A DNA stretch of 64,000 nt. It comes from Locusta migratoria. Lineage: Eukaryota > Arthropoda > Insecta > Orthoptera > Acrididae. The translations under genes were made by a program, and so were the position numbers. The stretch lies in the NCBI GenBank assembly GCA_026315105.1, contig CM048744.1, forward strand, positions 355,881,168-355,945,167, given 5' to 3'. Of this stretch, positions 55,124 through 64,000 are shown piece by piece (within the stretch, counting starts at the first letter, position 1; the number at the start of each line of letters is the position of its first letter). The notes under the pieces are model-generated. The model did no database searches, had not been told where the DNA came from, and saw only the letters and a list, made by a program, of their open reading frames with translations.

Positions 55124-55521
55124 ATGCATACTGTTAACCATCAGCTATTTATTATTTTTCAAACTTCTACCGGTTTCGGTTATAAACCATCTTCACGGAA
55201 GAGAACTAGACAGACTGATTAAACAGGTGCATTATATGCCTCCTTATGCATACTGGCAAGCATGTCACACAATAAAAATATCATTGACTGATGTGTTCAA
55301 TAGTTTTGTTAGGTTCTCTTGTAATAGACCTTGGTTCACCATCACACAGCCTGGCATTGTTTTTATATTTTTAATCAAGATTTGAGGCCTATTGTCCTAT
55401 TTATTTTTATTGTGTGACATGCATGCCAGTATGCATAAGGAGGCATATAATGCACCTATTTAATCAGTCAATCGGTAGAAGTTTGAAAAATAATAAACAA
55501 CTGATGGTTTACAGTATGCAT
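55124..55521. repeat. Inverted arms, one with a hammerhead-like core deleted in the other
   Basis: The left arm 55124-55279 and right arm 55403-55521 pair closely (TATGCCTCCTTATGCATACT against its complement). The left arm has about 38 extra bases. These include, on the minus strand, GAAGATGGTTTATAACCGAA followed by ACCGG (55171-55195). Confidence 0.8.
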
Positions 55522-55819
55522 TTCCTCAAATATCTTACGACTGTTGAACCAAATCTCAATAAAAATTTGATTCGTAATCAAGTTCTGCCGTGCGCAGCCT
55601 TTCACTGTTATTAGAAATTTCATTTCAGCTGTACCTCTTTGTGGGAGCCGAGTTTTCATTGTAAAATAGAGCCGCCATAGACATAGTTCCGCAGAACTTC
55701 ATTTGTTTGCGAACTCCGTTCTTGAATGTTCTGTTAATAGTCGCAGTGGCACTTGTTCAGTGAAGCAGATGAAGCTGCTTTTCTGTATGTGTATTGTGCT
55801 GATGGATTATTTGGTTTGC

Positions 55820-56002
55820 CGGCCGCGGTGACTGAGGTGCTTCAGTCACGGTCTGCACGGCCACTACGGTCGGGGGTTCGAATCCCCCCTCGGGCACGGA
55901 TATTTGTGCCGTCCTAATTCGTAAGTAGTTCATAAGTAGTTTGTAAGTTTAGGGACTGATGACCCCGTAGTTAAGTCCCATAAGCTTAACAAACATTTGA
56001 AC
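55820..56002 (+). repeat. SINE with A-box deletion, 14-bp TSD
   Basis: The head reads CGGCCGCGGTGACTGAGG, losing 9 bases (GCCGAGGGG) of the A box. ATTATTTGGTTTGC at 55806-55819 and 56003-56016 matches exactly. B box and tail are intact. Confidence 0.96.
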
Positions 56003-56328
56003 ATTATTTGGTTTGCTAAATAGCTGAAACTATCAACTAGTTAACTATTCTTAGTTAACAATTTTTAACTTTACCATCTCAACTTTTTAAACAGACATTG
56101 CCTTTGCTTTATTAATTAAGAGTTCCATATTGTATCTTTGTGCAATTCACAAATGACAGTAGCGATCAGGCAATGCTTCGCAATTGGTAAATATGGATGA
56201 CAATTGCGTACATGATTTTTTTGGTAAAAAACAAGTCTTATGCAAACAAGAGTGTTTTTACCAAGAATATCAATTACGGTACCTGTAGCAGAGCCACTCA
56301 AATATGGAGTGGAGTGATTTTACTTGGA

Positions 56329-56748
56329 TACATGATGGTTGGAACTTAAATAAAAAACACTGCTGTGGAGACATTATTGAATGGAATCTACTATTGTCGT
56401 CGCTGGTAGCACATGTTGTTGACATTATACCTTACCTCCCAGCAAATGCACTCGATGGGACTGAGAAGTACTATACCATCCACCATACTCCCCGGACCTA
56501 AGTCCTTGTGACTTTGATTTGGTTCGTTTCAGAACTGTCCCAGAGATTCGACAGGCAGTAGACTGCTCCATTCGCACCATTAACAGAATAGGCTCTGTTA
56601 ACGGTATACTACGCCTTCCACATCGCTGGAAACGGGTTATACACAACGCTGGTGACTACTTTGAAGGACAGTAAGAGGTGCAAACATGTAACGCTTTTGC
56701 ATCGGTTGTGAATAAGTAGTTGCCTCTATTTAAGTTCCAACCCTCGTA
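56329..56748 (+). mobile_element. Internally deleted mariner with inverted ends
   Basis: Left end GATGGTTGGAACTTAAATAA and right end TATTTAAGTTCCAACCCTCG are complements over about 16 bases. The right end finishes TCGTA. The element is 420 bp against about 1.3 kb for a full mariner. It keeps only the transposase C-terminus and could be mobilised by a full copy elsewhere. Confidence 0.85.
56480..56674 (+). pseudogene. Mariner transposase C-terminal fragment
   Basis: A clean frame reads PPYSPDLSPCDFDLVRFRTV, PEIRQAVDCSIRTINRIGS and LPHRWKRVIHNAGDYFEGQ with a stop at 56672-56674. SPDLSPCDFDL holds the third catalytic Asp of the mariner DDD triad. No mutation breaks this part. The N-terminal 80 percent is missing, so no activity is possible. 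Confidence 0.88.
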
Positions 56749-56755
56749 ATCCTAA

Positions 56756-57100
56756 ACCCCATCCCCTAATTCTCTGCCCATCACCTCCCATATATCTTAC
56801 CTTACTCCTTGTCCTCTTACGCTCTCTCTGTAACAGCTAGCTCAAAAACCTCGTTACTCATTTATTTATTCCAGTATTCCTTTAGTCCCTCCTCTACCTA
56901 TCCAGCCTCTCCTCCTCCTTTTATCTACCCGTTCATCGTTCTGTCTCTGTTCTTCCCTCCTTCGTTCCCTACGATCTCCTCTCGTCCTCTTTTTATTTCA
57001 TTCCTCCCTTGGCCATGAAAAATGATCTGCAAACGTTCATTGTCATTCATCAAACGGTGTCGAAGTCGGAGTGAGGTACTGATCGCTATACACGGTACGA
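56756..57100 (+). repeat. Polypyrimidine tract plus shared 3' segment, copy 1
   Basis: About 250 bases of C/T-rich DNA (CCTCCCATATATC, CTCTCCTCCTCC) lead into CATCAAACGGTGTCGAAGTC. The same order occurs at 62903-63240. Confidence 0.6.
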
Positions 57101-58479
57101 AATCCTGTGTAGTCACAGATGTTTCTCTTGTTTTGAGGGAGAAGTATATAAAATTTCATCAAGATCGGAATAACACTGTAGACCACCGGGCGATCTTCAC
57201 TAATGGAACTAAACGAATAACTACAAAAGGGATAAAAATAAATCACCATGTGAAGGTTGAGTATCCGGCGGGTTTCTCCAGCTGTTCTGCCTCGTCTCCA
57301 ATTATTGCAAGAAATAACCGTTCACTATACGAATGTTCAACGCGGTCAGCATCATCTTATACATTGGACATTCAAGCTACATGAAGAATCTCGTAACGTA
57401 CGCTCCAGTAAATTAGGAGAATATTATTAGTATTTCGGGTTCCGTGCTATGCCGTACGTTCATCATCTAAGTGGTTCCAGAAGTCCGGAACAGTCTTCGG
57501 GTCGTCGAAAAGCAGATAATGGACCGCTTGGGGTCGAATTCTTGTCACCGCGTTTGGACTATGAGTTCTGACCGGAAATATAACAATCGTGGGATCGGTA
57601 CTTAGCCGTTCGGTGTCACTAGTAACCACACTTCCGCGACGGGGCCGCACTAGAGACGATAGGCGCCGTCTTCTCTAACCTGGCATAGCAGCGAGTTCAA
57701 GGAGTGTTTAGAAGGTCACAGTATTGTTATTTATTATGGCAGATCTAGATTTTTTTCTCTCAGAATAATGAAGATGCCGTGTTTCCACTTTAAATATTCC
57801 TCTATTAAGCTCTAACAATCATGTAAATGACGTTTCTTTTTATAGCAGCGGTTCCCAGACGGAGGAACGCATGATACGCAAGGACACTTCTAGTGGTAAG
57901 CGGATAGAAAATAAATACATAAATAAATAAATTAATTAATGTGCAGGTATAATTACCGAGTTACGGTACTCTATATTTAAAGTGATAGTGAGAAAAAGGT
58001 TGACAAAATTACCAATAATGTCTGTTTAATGCTAAAAACTGGATTTTACGCAGAATATTTGATTCGGACTGCACGCAGGATACCGGAACTTCGGATTGTT
58101 ACACCCCTTCCCACATCCCCCTGATTAGTCGTCGCTGCTTTTATCAGAGTGATTCATCTTAATTACACGTAGCGATATTTCAGTCGGGTCTTGTCGGTGG
58201 TTATTCGGAAGTTTTCGTGACGCTTTTCAAGTGCTGCCAACTTATGCGATGTACCAATGTGTGGCGTTGCAGTAGTCATTATGCAGGAAATGGTTTATTA
58301 TTGTTGTTGTTGTTGTCACTTCGCTGGCCGTTACGTTAAATAGCATAGTGATAACGGAGACATATTGCGTCTAGAACTGTAGTGTATTACAAGCAAGTGA
58401 TTTTTGACTGCTGTAATTGCGATGTGAAGTTTAACTTTATTGTGTGAGTTATATGTGAGGTTGTTCTCAGTTAACCATA
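57101..58479. other. No recognised feature
   Basis: TE-like phrase AAATTTCATCAAGATCGGAA at 57152. (TTG)n at about 58298-58314. No gene. Confidence 0.4.
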
Positions 58480-59185
58480 AAACGTTCTCGATCCATTTCT
58501 AAAATACAGAATACGGCGTTGAAAAGTGAATCTTCAGACGACAGAAACTTGAAATTTGTAGACGTTGTTTATCTTACACTGCAGGCATCAGCGATTGTTC
58601 GATATTCCCATCCCTAAGGGGTTCAAATATGGGATGAACGGTTTTTTGAGAATACGTTGTTATTAAGGCAATTTTGAAGCAATAAATACAAAACTTTGGA
58701 TTTAGATTTTTGATTGGAATTTTAAAAATAAGTGTTTCAATATTTTTGGAAATTCAACCATTAGGCGGGTGAAATAAGAGAAAATCTTTTAAGGGTTCTA
58801 CTAAGACTATTTATATGCTAGAAATGCGAAAATTTGGTTTTGGAGCCATGGTTAGAATTTTACAAAAATGTGTATCTAGATGTTTTGAATTCTTCTATCA
58901 CAAATGTTTATTAAGCTTATGGACTACGGGGTCATCAGACCCTAAACTTACAAACTACTTATCAACTACTTTATGCTAAAGACGGCACAAATATCCATGC
59001 CCTAGGGGGGATTCGAACTCCCGACCGTAGTGATCAGTGGTGCAATAGGGGATGGTAATTTGTAAGAAAATACTTGATTAGGAAAGAATTTTTAAAGCTA
59101 AACTTATAAACATTTATATTTAGAAGTGTAAACAATGCAGACCATCCCGTCTACGCGTGCGAAGCAGCGGAAATTAAGGTAGTTT
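58480..59185 (-). repeat. Partner of the 40.5-kb repeat, with SINE insertion
   Basis: Matches 40497-40906 throughout, with extra sequence at about 58550-58680 and a SINE at 58901-59032. It ends GCAGACCATCCCGTCTACGC and GAAGCAGCGG, the complement of the 30.3-kb head. Confidence 0.8.
58901..59032 (-). repeat. 5'-truncated SINE
   Basis: Tail to B-box region (GGATTCGAACTCCCGACC) only. ATCA occurs on each side. The 40.5-kb paralogue lacks it and shows the empty site (GAATTCGCCATCAATGGTGC). Confidence 0.9.
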
Positions 59186-59696
59186 GAAATGAAAATGTCG
59201 AGATCGTTAATCAAAATAAAAATCGCCCTATCTTTTAAGTTGAATCAGATCACACATACTGTGAAAATATGATGAATATGAGTTAAGTAGTTTCGGGGTA
59301 TATCACGGACAACATCCTGACACTGGATATATGTAATTTTACTTGTCACATACAATAAACAGACCGTCTGCATGAAGTCGTTTTATGGTTCCACACAGTG
59401 GCGTCTACAAACGTTACGTTCAGTTAATACAAGTATGACACGGCATTGTGAAACAAGCATTTGCATATCGGCAACGGAATCGATGAGCAGACAACACCGT
59501 GTGGGTTAGGAATGTTGTGAGCAGAAACGTTCGTGGCGTGCAGCTGGCGCGCATGCGCAGTGGTCGGGGGCTGCGTGGCCTTAATAGAAGTGTCGCGTGG
59601 CGGTGACGAACCAGCCAGCCGTGAAGCGCCACGCCGCAGGGGCGCTACAACAGGCTACACCAGCCACACCGAAGGAACCAGCAGCGGCTAGTGAAA
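59186..59696. other. No recognised feature; right half GC-rich
   Basis: 59500-59690 is GC-rich with no motif on either strand. Confidence 0.4.
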
Positions 59697-59886
59697 AAAA
59701 TGTTTGTCAAGCTTACGGGACTTAAGTGTGGGTTCATCAGTCCCTAAACTTACAAACTACTTATCAACTACCTACAACTAAGGACGGCACAAATATCCAT
59801 GCCCGAGGGGGGATTCGAATCCCCGACGGGGACCGGCCTCGCGCATCGGAGCATAGCGCCTCAATGCGCTCGGCAACTCCGCCGCG
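59697..59886 (-). repeat. tRNA-derived SINE, variant head
   Basis: Complete, with CCGCCGCGGCC at the right end and the GACGGGGACC variant head seen at 50.9 kb. Confidence 0.92.
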
Positions 59887-59968
59887 GCCGTATTTTAGTG
59901 ACGAGAATTAAAAAAAATGTTCAAATGTTTGTGAATCTTATAGGCCGTATTCTAGTAACCAGAATTAA
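59887..59968 (-). repeat. Tiny SINE-tail insert between 24-bp direct repeats
   Basis: GCCGTATTTTAGTGACGAGA and GCCGTATTCTAGTAACCAGA (from 59887 and 59944) bracket about 31 bases of SINE tail (AAATGTTCAAATGTTTGTGA). Confidence 0.7.
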
Positions 59969-60105
59969 ATACGCTCTTAACAAAGCTATTATGGAACAGG
60001 TTAGGAAGGAGACAAGGAAATTTGTTAAGTTTTCCTATTCTTTCTAATGGCATATACACAGAAACTGACAACTATTAAACAGTGTGAAACAAATGTACAT
60101 TAATG

Positions 60106-60605
60106 ATAAATCTGAAGCATAGAATTAAAATTTGTGATGCGGCCGGGAAACGAGCCCGGACCTTCATGCTTACTACGCAGACGTCTTACCGTTAGACCAC
60201 CACACCACTAACGTTTAAGGCGCCTCGGAATAGTCTAAGTTCGATTTCCCTCCTCGTCACAAACTTTAATTTTATGCCGCGATGAGAGAAGCCGTTCCCC
60301 GTCGGGGGTTCGAATCTTCCCTCGGACATGGATGTTTGTGCCGTCTTTAGTATAAGGTAGTTCATAAGTAGTTTGTAAGTTTAGGGACTGATGACCCCAC
60401 ACTTACGCTTGAAAAACATTTGAATATCTTTTTACTAAAATATTAGTTGTGAAGTGGAGGGAAATCGAACTTAGTCTATTCCGAGGTGCCTTAAACGTTA
60501 ATGGTGTGGTGGTTTAACGGTAAGTCGTCTGCCTAAAAAGAATGGAGGTCCGGGTTCGATATCCGGCCCCATCACAAATTTTAATTCTATGTTTCAGATT
60601 TATCA
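60106..60605. repeat. Two opposed tRNA-like arms around a SINE
   Basis: Left arm about 60106-60265 (minus) and right arm about 60446-60605 (plus) pair closely, sharing GAGGGAAATCGAACTTAG and GGTGTGGTGGT(C/T)TAACGGTA. Each has A- and B-box forms. A 5'-truncated SINE (60290-60425) lies between them. Confidence 0.85.
60290..60425 (+). repeat. 5'-truncated SINE
   Basis: Starts near CCCCGTCGGGGGTTCGAATC and ends AAAACATTTGAATATC. The A box is missing. Confidence 0.88.
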
Positions 60606-60689
60606 TTGTTGTCCATGACATATTCGAGACGAAAATCCGTCTCAGGGATTGTTTATTTGTATTAAATTTACATTAGTTCCAAACTATGG

Positions 60690-60775
60690 AGTGCACACAT
60701 TTTTTTCAACACAAACGCTCCAGGGAGGACTCGAATCTCAGACGGCGTGCAACTGCGCACTTCGCAGCAAGGCGC
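60690..60775 (-). repeat. Leu-like SINE head fragment
   Basis: GGGAGGACTCGAATCTCAGA to TCGCAGCAAGGCGC is the tRNA part only. Confidence 0.7.
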
Positions 60776-61849
60776 ACTGTAATGATTCTGCTGGTCCTCT
60801 CATCTCAATGTTACCGTACGATACCGTCTGCGTCGGACCCGGAATCGTGTAGTTCTATAGTGATATATGTTGCGTGTGAAGTTACAAACGGAATCGCCAG
60901 CGTAGGAATCAGTGTAGGACAGTGTCTCGGTGATACTGTGACTAGTTAACAAGTGATAGATTTAATTAATTAAGAGATTCGTTTAGATGCTTTCCAGACT
61001 TTTCTATAAACAATAGTTTTGTCATTGTACATTATTTCAAGAACTAGAAAGACGAATTTTAGAAACTTTATGTAAATTAAAATAAAGAGCATTGTATATA
61101 TGTTAGGCTTACAGACAAGTTGTGTTGATCAGCTAATTGTGTTAATTAATGTAATAGTCGAAATTTCAATGTTGTGATCCTTTGTATATATTGACTGACG
61201 TGAGATTTTGAACCTATTTTGAGAATGGCCGAGATATTTGATAGTTCAATATATGTTAGGAACATCTATGATGTACTCATTAACTAATTAATTGACATTT
61301 AAGATCACACTTTGCTGTCAAACATCAAGATCGGAGATTTCAATTAAAAAAGAAGTGTGTCATCTAAAATTATTGTATGTATAGTTTTCATTTTATATTG
61401 TGATTATTTTTGTGTACATGAAATGTTTTACTGTTGTGTTCGGTAATTGTAAATCAGTGTATTCAATTGTTATGAACAATGCGTAATGTAACATCATGAC
61501 TGTCAATGTCATATATTTGCCTCACCGACTTGCGTGGGGGAGTTCGAATTTTGGCTTTTCTAAAGTGCAATGGAAGCTATGTCAGTCTGTGTTTTGAAAT
61601 GGAAGTACTACCAGCTAAGTTCTGATGCTTTGTGTATGTTTTGAAGTTGTAATGTTTTGGCGGAGAAGCAGTTTGATTGCAAATTAAAAAAGAAGTGATA
61701 AATTGTACCTACGAGTATTTATTTCTGCCACGACGCACCAGGAGAATAATGTTGCAGCGAGCAGAACCACCATACATCGTAATGTTTAAAAGCTGAGTAT
61801 CTTGTTTGGAAGTGGTAGAATGAACTGTAATTACTTAACAATCCTAATA
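60776..61849. other. AT-rich interval with no recognised feature
   Basis: No ORF of note, no TE or RNA motif. Confidence 0.45.
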
Positions 61850-62290
61850 AAACATTACAGCACTATATTCAACACGTAAACGTTGGTGCAGATGATCAGA
61901 TTTAGGTGATATGTTTGAACCGTGGCGATCATGTGTGGCAAATGAATGCCAAATTCTGCATGACCTGCTGAATGTCGGAGCACCCATGCCATCTACTACC
62001 TCCTGAATGGCTGTTTTCAGTTCAGAAATGGTATTCGCTTTATTGGTATACACCATGTTTTTAATAAAGCCCCACAAAAAAGAGTCATGAGTTCACATCC
62101 GGAGAACGTTGCAGTTAAACGATTCCCGTGTCAGTGGACTTTCGGTACCCCAGAGGCAGAATGCGGTTCCAAAAGTGCTCATCCAGGACATCAAACACCC
62201 TACTGATTCGATGGGGTCGAGCTCCATTTAGCATGAACCACATTGTGACACAATCAGGGCCACCTTTAGAAAGAGCAGGCATTGCATGTA
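61850..62290 (-). pseudogene. Mariner/Tc1-type transposase C-terminal relic
   Basis: Minus strand: MLNGARPHRISRVFDVLDEH, then LGYRKSTDTGIV, and in another frame FLWGFIKNMVYTNKANTISE and LKTAIQEVV. GARPH marks the second catalytic block. The Asp is replaced by Asn (codon 62226-62228). FLWGFIK marks the third block, whose SPDL is partly kept. At least one frameshift separates them. Dead copy, of a family near the 9.2-kb element. Confidence 0.7.
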
Positions 62291-62597
62291 GGGGAAAGGC
62301 ACTGTTGAAAATAAATTCATTTTGTCAGCAGCCGCTAGTCACTATAATTATATATTCAGTTGACCAGTTTACCCTGTACACAAGAGCATCATCAGAAAAA
62401 TTTGATAATAATTGATAGCTGTCGATTTATATAATCATAATAACTGGTACCCAGCACGTTGCTACCGCTGAAGAAATAATTTTGGAAATAACGTTTGAAG
62501 TTTGCAAGAGTTAGTATGTTTAATTACAAATATTCATTTTATACTCGATAATAAATACCTTTATCAAAATTTAACGATACATAAAAGAGAAGTATAA

Positions 62598-62888
62598 ATG
62601 ACATTCAATCATTTTATTGATTTCGTTACTCTTCTCCTTACACGAGGCATCATAACAACGTTTCACCAGGCAACGCCGGTCAACTGTTGTTTGTGTATGA
62701 AACATCGGTTGGAAACTTCCCTCATGTCAGCACGTTGTAGGTGTCCCCACCGGCGCCAACCTTGTGTGAATGCTTGGAAAAGCTAATCATTTGCATATCA
62801 CAGCATCTTCTTCCTGTCGGTTAAATTTCGCGTATGTAGCACGTTATCATCGTGGGGTAGCAATTTTAATGGCCAGGAGTGTATATAT
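62598..62888 (-). mobile_element. Tc1-like 5' end: inverted repeat, leader and first codons
   Basis: From the right, TACACTCCTGGCCATTAAAA (repeat, 62850-62886) leads through a leader with GGCGCCGGTGGGGACACC to an ATG at 62650 reading MPRVRRRVTKSIK, then a stop. The rest of the transposase is missing. It is the complementary end of the family at 2.7-4.5 kb, judged from shared repeat and remembered family structure. Confidence 0.65.
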
Positions 62889-62902
62889 GAGGTTACCAAT
62901 AT

Positions 62903-63112
62903 TTCCTTCTCTCTCTTTACCTGCTCTTACTCCTCCTCCGCCTGTCCCTTTTTCTCTGTCCATTTCCTCCTCCCCCTTCCTTTGCTCATCTCCTTTCACC
63001 CGACTGTCACCATCTCCCCTCTCACATTCACCCCCTGTCCCATCTCTCTGTCCGTCTTCTCTCTCCCCTTTCCGTCCGTCTCCTCCTCCAGCTACTCCTC
63101 TCCTTCCTATAC
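62903..63112 (+). repeat. Polypyrimidine tract, copy 2
   Basis: About 210 nearly pure C/T bases, followed by (AT)n and then GATCAAACAGTGTCAAAATT. The order matches 56756-57100. Confidence 0.8.
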
Positions 63113-63118
63113 ATGAAA

Positions 63119-63178
<60 letters not shown>
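63119..63178 (+). repeat. (AT)30 microsatellite
   Basis: A perfect AT run of about 60 bases. ORFs through it are artefacts. Confidence 0.97.
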
Positions 63179-63181
<3 letters not shown>

Positions 63182-63223
63182 CCACGTTTCATGGTGACTG
63201 ATCAAACAGTGTCAAAATTGCAA

Positions 63224-63660
63224 GGTACCCTCCGCCATGTTAAATTTACTGGATTGCAGATCATAAAAATCTACTTCAAGAAAACAAATATTTATTTGCT
63301 GACTTTCATTTTCACCAGTAAATCAATTTGGATGTTTGTTGTAACGTACTCTCCGCCTTGCATCTACAGAGGCTTCCGAAAGCTATCCCACGTATTAATT
63401 CGGGGTATACGCTACCTTCATTCCAGATTTCACTCGATTCCGTCCACCCGTTTTCGCGTTAAGAGTAACAAATGTTTCTAACCCACAGTAAGGTACCCTC
63501 CGCCAAACGCCGTACGCTGGCTTATGAAAGGTAACCTATGTATTGATCAGGGTAAAAGCTACCTCTCTTCCAAATTTCATTCATATCCGTGCAGCCATTT
63601 TAGCGTGAAGGCGTAAGAAACGAATTAACTAATTGTAAAACACCCTTCGCCATGCCCCAT
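63224..63660 (+). repeat. Degenerate 147-bp tandem units
   Basis: C(T/T)CCGCC-type words at 63230, 63351, 63498 and 63645 give spacings of 121, 147 and 147. Units share GGTAC.CTCCGCC, a middle CCAAATTTCATTC-type phrase and AG(C/T)CATTTTAGCG. Confidence 0.7.
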
Positions 63661-64000
63661 AGTAAGTTAATATTAGTATGCCTATAATATTCGCGCGAAT
63701 GCAGGCAATGGATGGACAAATTTTTATCGCAATCGGATGTACGGTATGGCAGTGCATAAAATACGAAGAAAAAGAAAAACTACTAACATAATTTTTATAT
63801 TTTAGATTTATTTTCAAATTTTCATTAAAACTATACGCTGGTAACAACAAATTCCTTCTGTTGGTGGTTTTCACCCCAATGATTCGGTACGCTTGGCATG
63901 CATCAAAGCTGACAGCCAAACATTCATCATTTAAAAATCTGAATGAAGTATAATTTCGCCAGAAACATATTAAAAAAAATCTTACATTAAATTGCTTACA
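63661..64000. other. No recognised feature
   Basis: AT-rich, reaching the window edge. Confidence 0.45.

Noticed and set aside
62770..63201. 143-residue plus-strand ORF
   Set aside because: It translates a polypyrimidine tract and (AT)n (SPSPLS and IYIYIY). Not a gene.

Overview
The window looks like an intergenic or intronic stretch of a large, repeat-rich insect genome, most likely an orthopteran of the Schistocerca/Locusta kind. The evidence is about 30 copies or fragments of a tRNA-derived SINE superfamily (GGCCGCGGTGGCCGAGGGG head, GGTTCGAATCC B box, tail with CATAAGTAGTTTGTAAG and CAAACATTTGAACATTTT). Decayed CR1/jockey-like and RTE-like LINEs, Tc1, mariner and hAT relics and Penelope-like inverted arms accompany them. 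The species call rests on my memory of these families, not on a search. No bacterial features, rRNA, CRISPR array or intact protein-coding gene are visible. The ORFs I examined are TE remnants, SINE shadows or chance frames. All similarities were judged by eye and percent identities were not computed.

Layout. 0-2.6 kb: SINEs, a CTAGCTG-headed element with degenerate tandem units, and a GC-rich repeat. 2.7-4.5 kb: a Tc1 transposase split by a LINE. 4.9-5.8 kb: a 145-bp-arm inverted repeat. 9.2-11.5 kb: a mariner-type transposase broken by a SINE and by a 1.2-kb insert, both with target duplications. 12-13.7 kb: LINE and mariner relics. 14.1-16.4 kb: two foldback elements around a CpG-rich island that carries a YY1-like site. 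18 kb: a 242-residue chance ORF fusing Tc1 and LINE pieces. 20-28 kb: a SINE with a doubled tail, tRNA-like foldback elements and a 560-bp repeat present twice. 28.7-31.7 kb: a hAT MITE with an 8-bp duplication, a hAT transposase relic and a 449-bp higher-order tandem repeat. 32-41 kb: mariner, RTE and LINE relics. 42-43 kb: two young copies of a second SINE family. 50-53 kb: SINEs on a LINE. 54.8-56.8 kb: foldback elements and a deleted mariner with terminal inverted repeats. 58-63.6 kb: a repeat with a datable SINE insertion, a tRNA-like inverted pair, mariner and Tc1 relics, and 147-bp tandem units.

How the parts relate. The region is a layered transposon graveyard. SINEs with perfect 10-14 bp duplications sit on top, LINE fragments lie beneath, and DNA transposon relics lie lower still. 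Two themes recur beyond single elements. Inverted-repeat loci carry hammerhead-like CTGA(T/A)GA...GAAA cores of the kind known from Penelope-like elements. A second set of inverted-repeat loci carries tRNA-like Pol III boxes in one or both arms. The most gene-like signal is the island near 14.96-15.42 kb.
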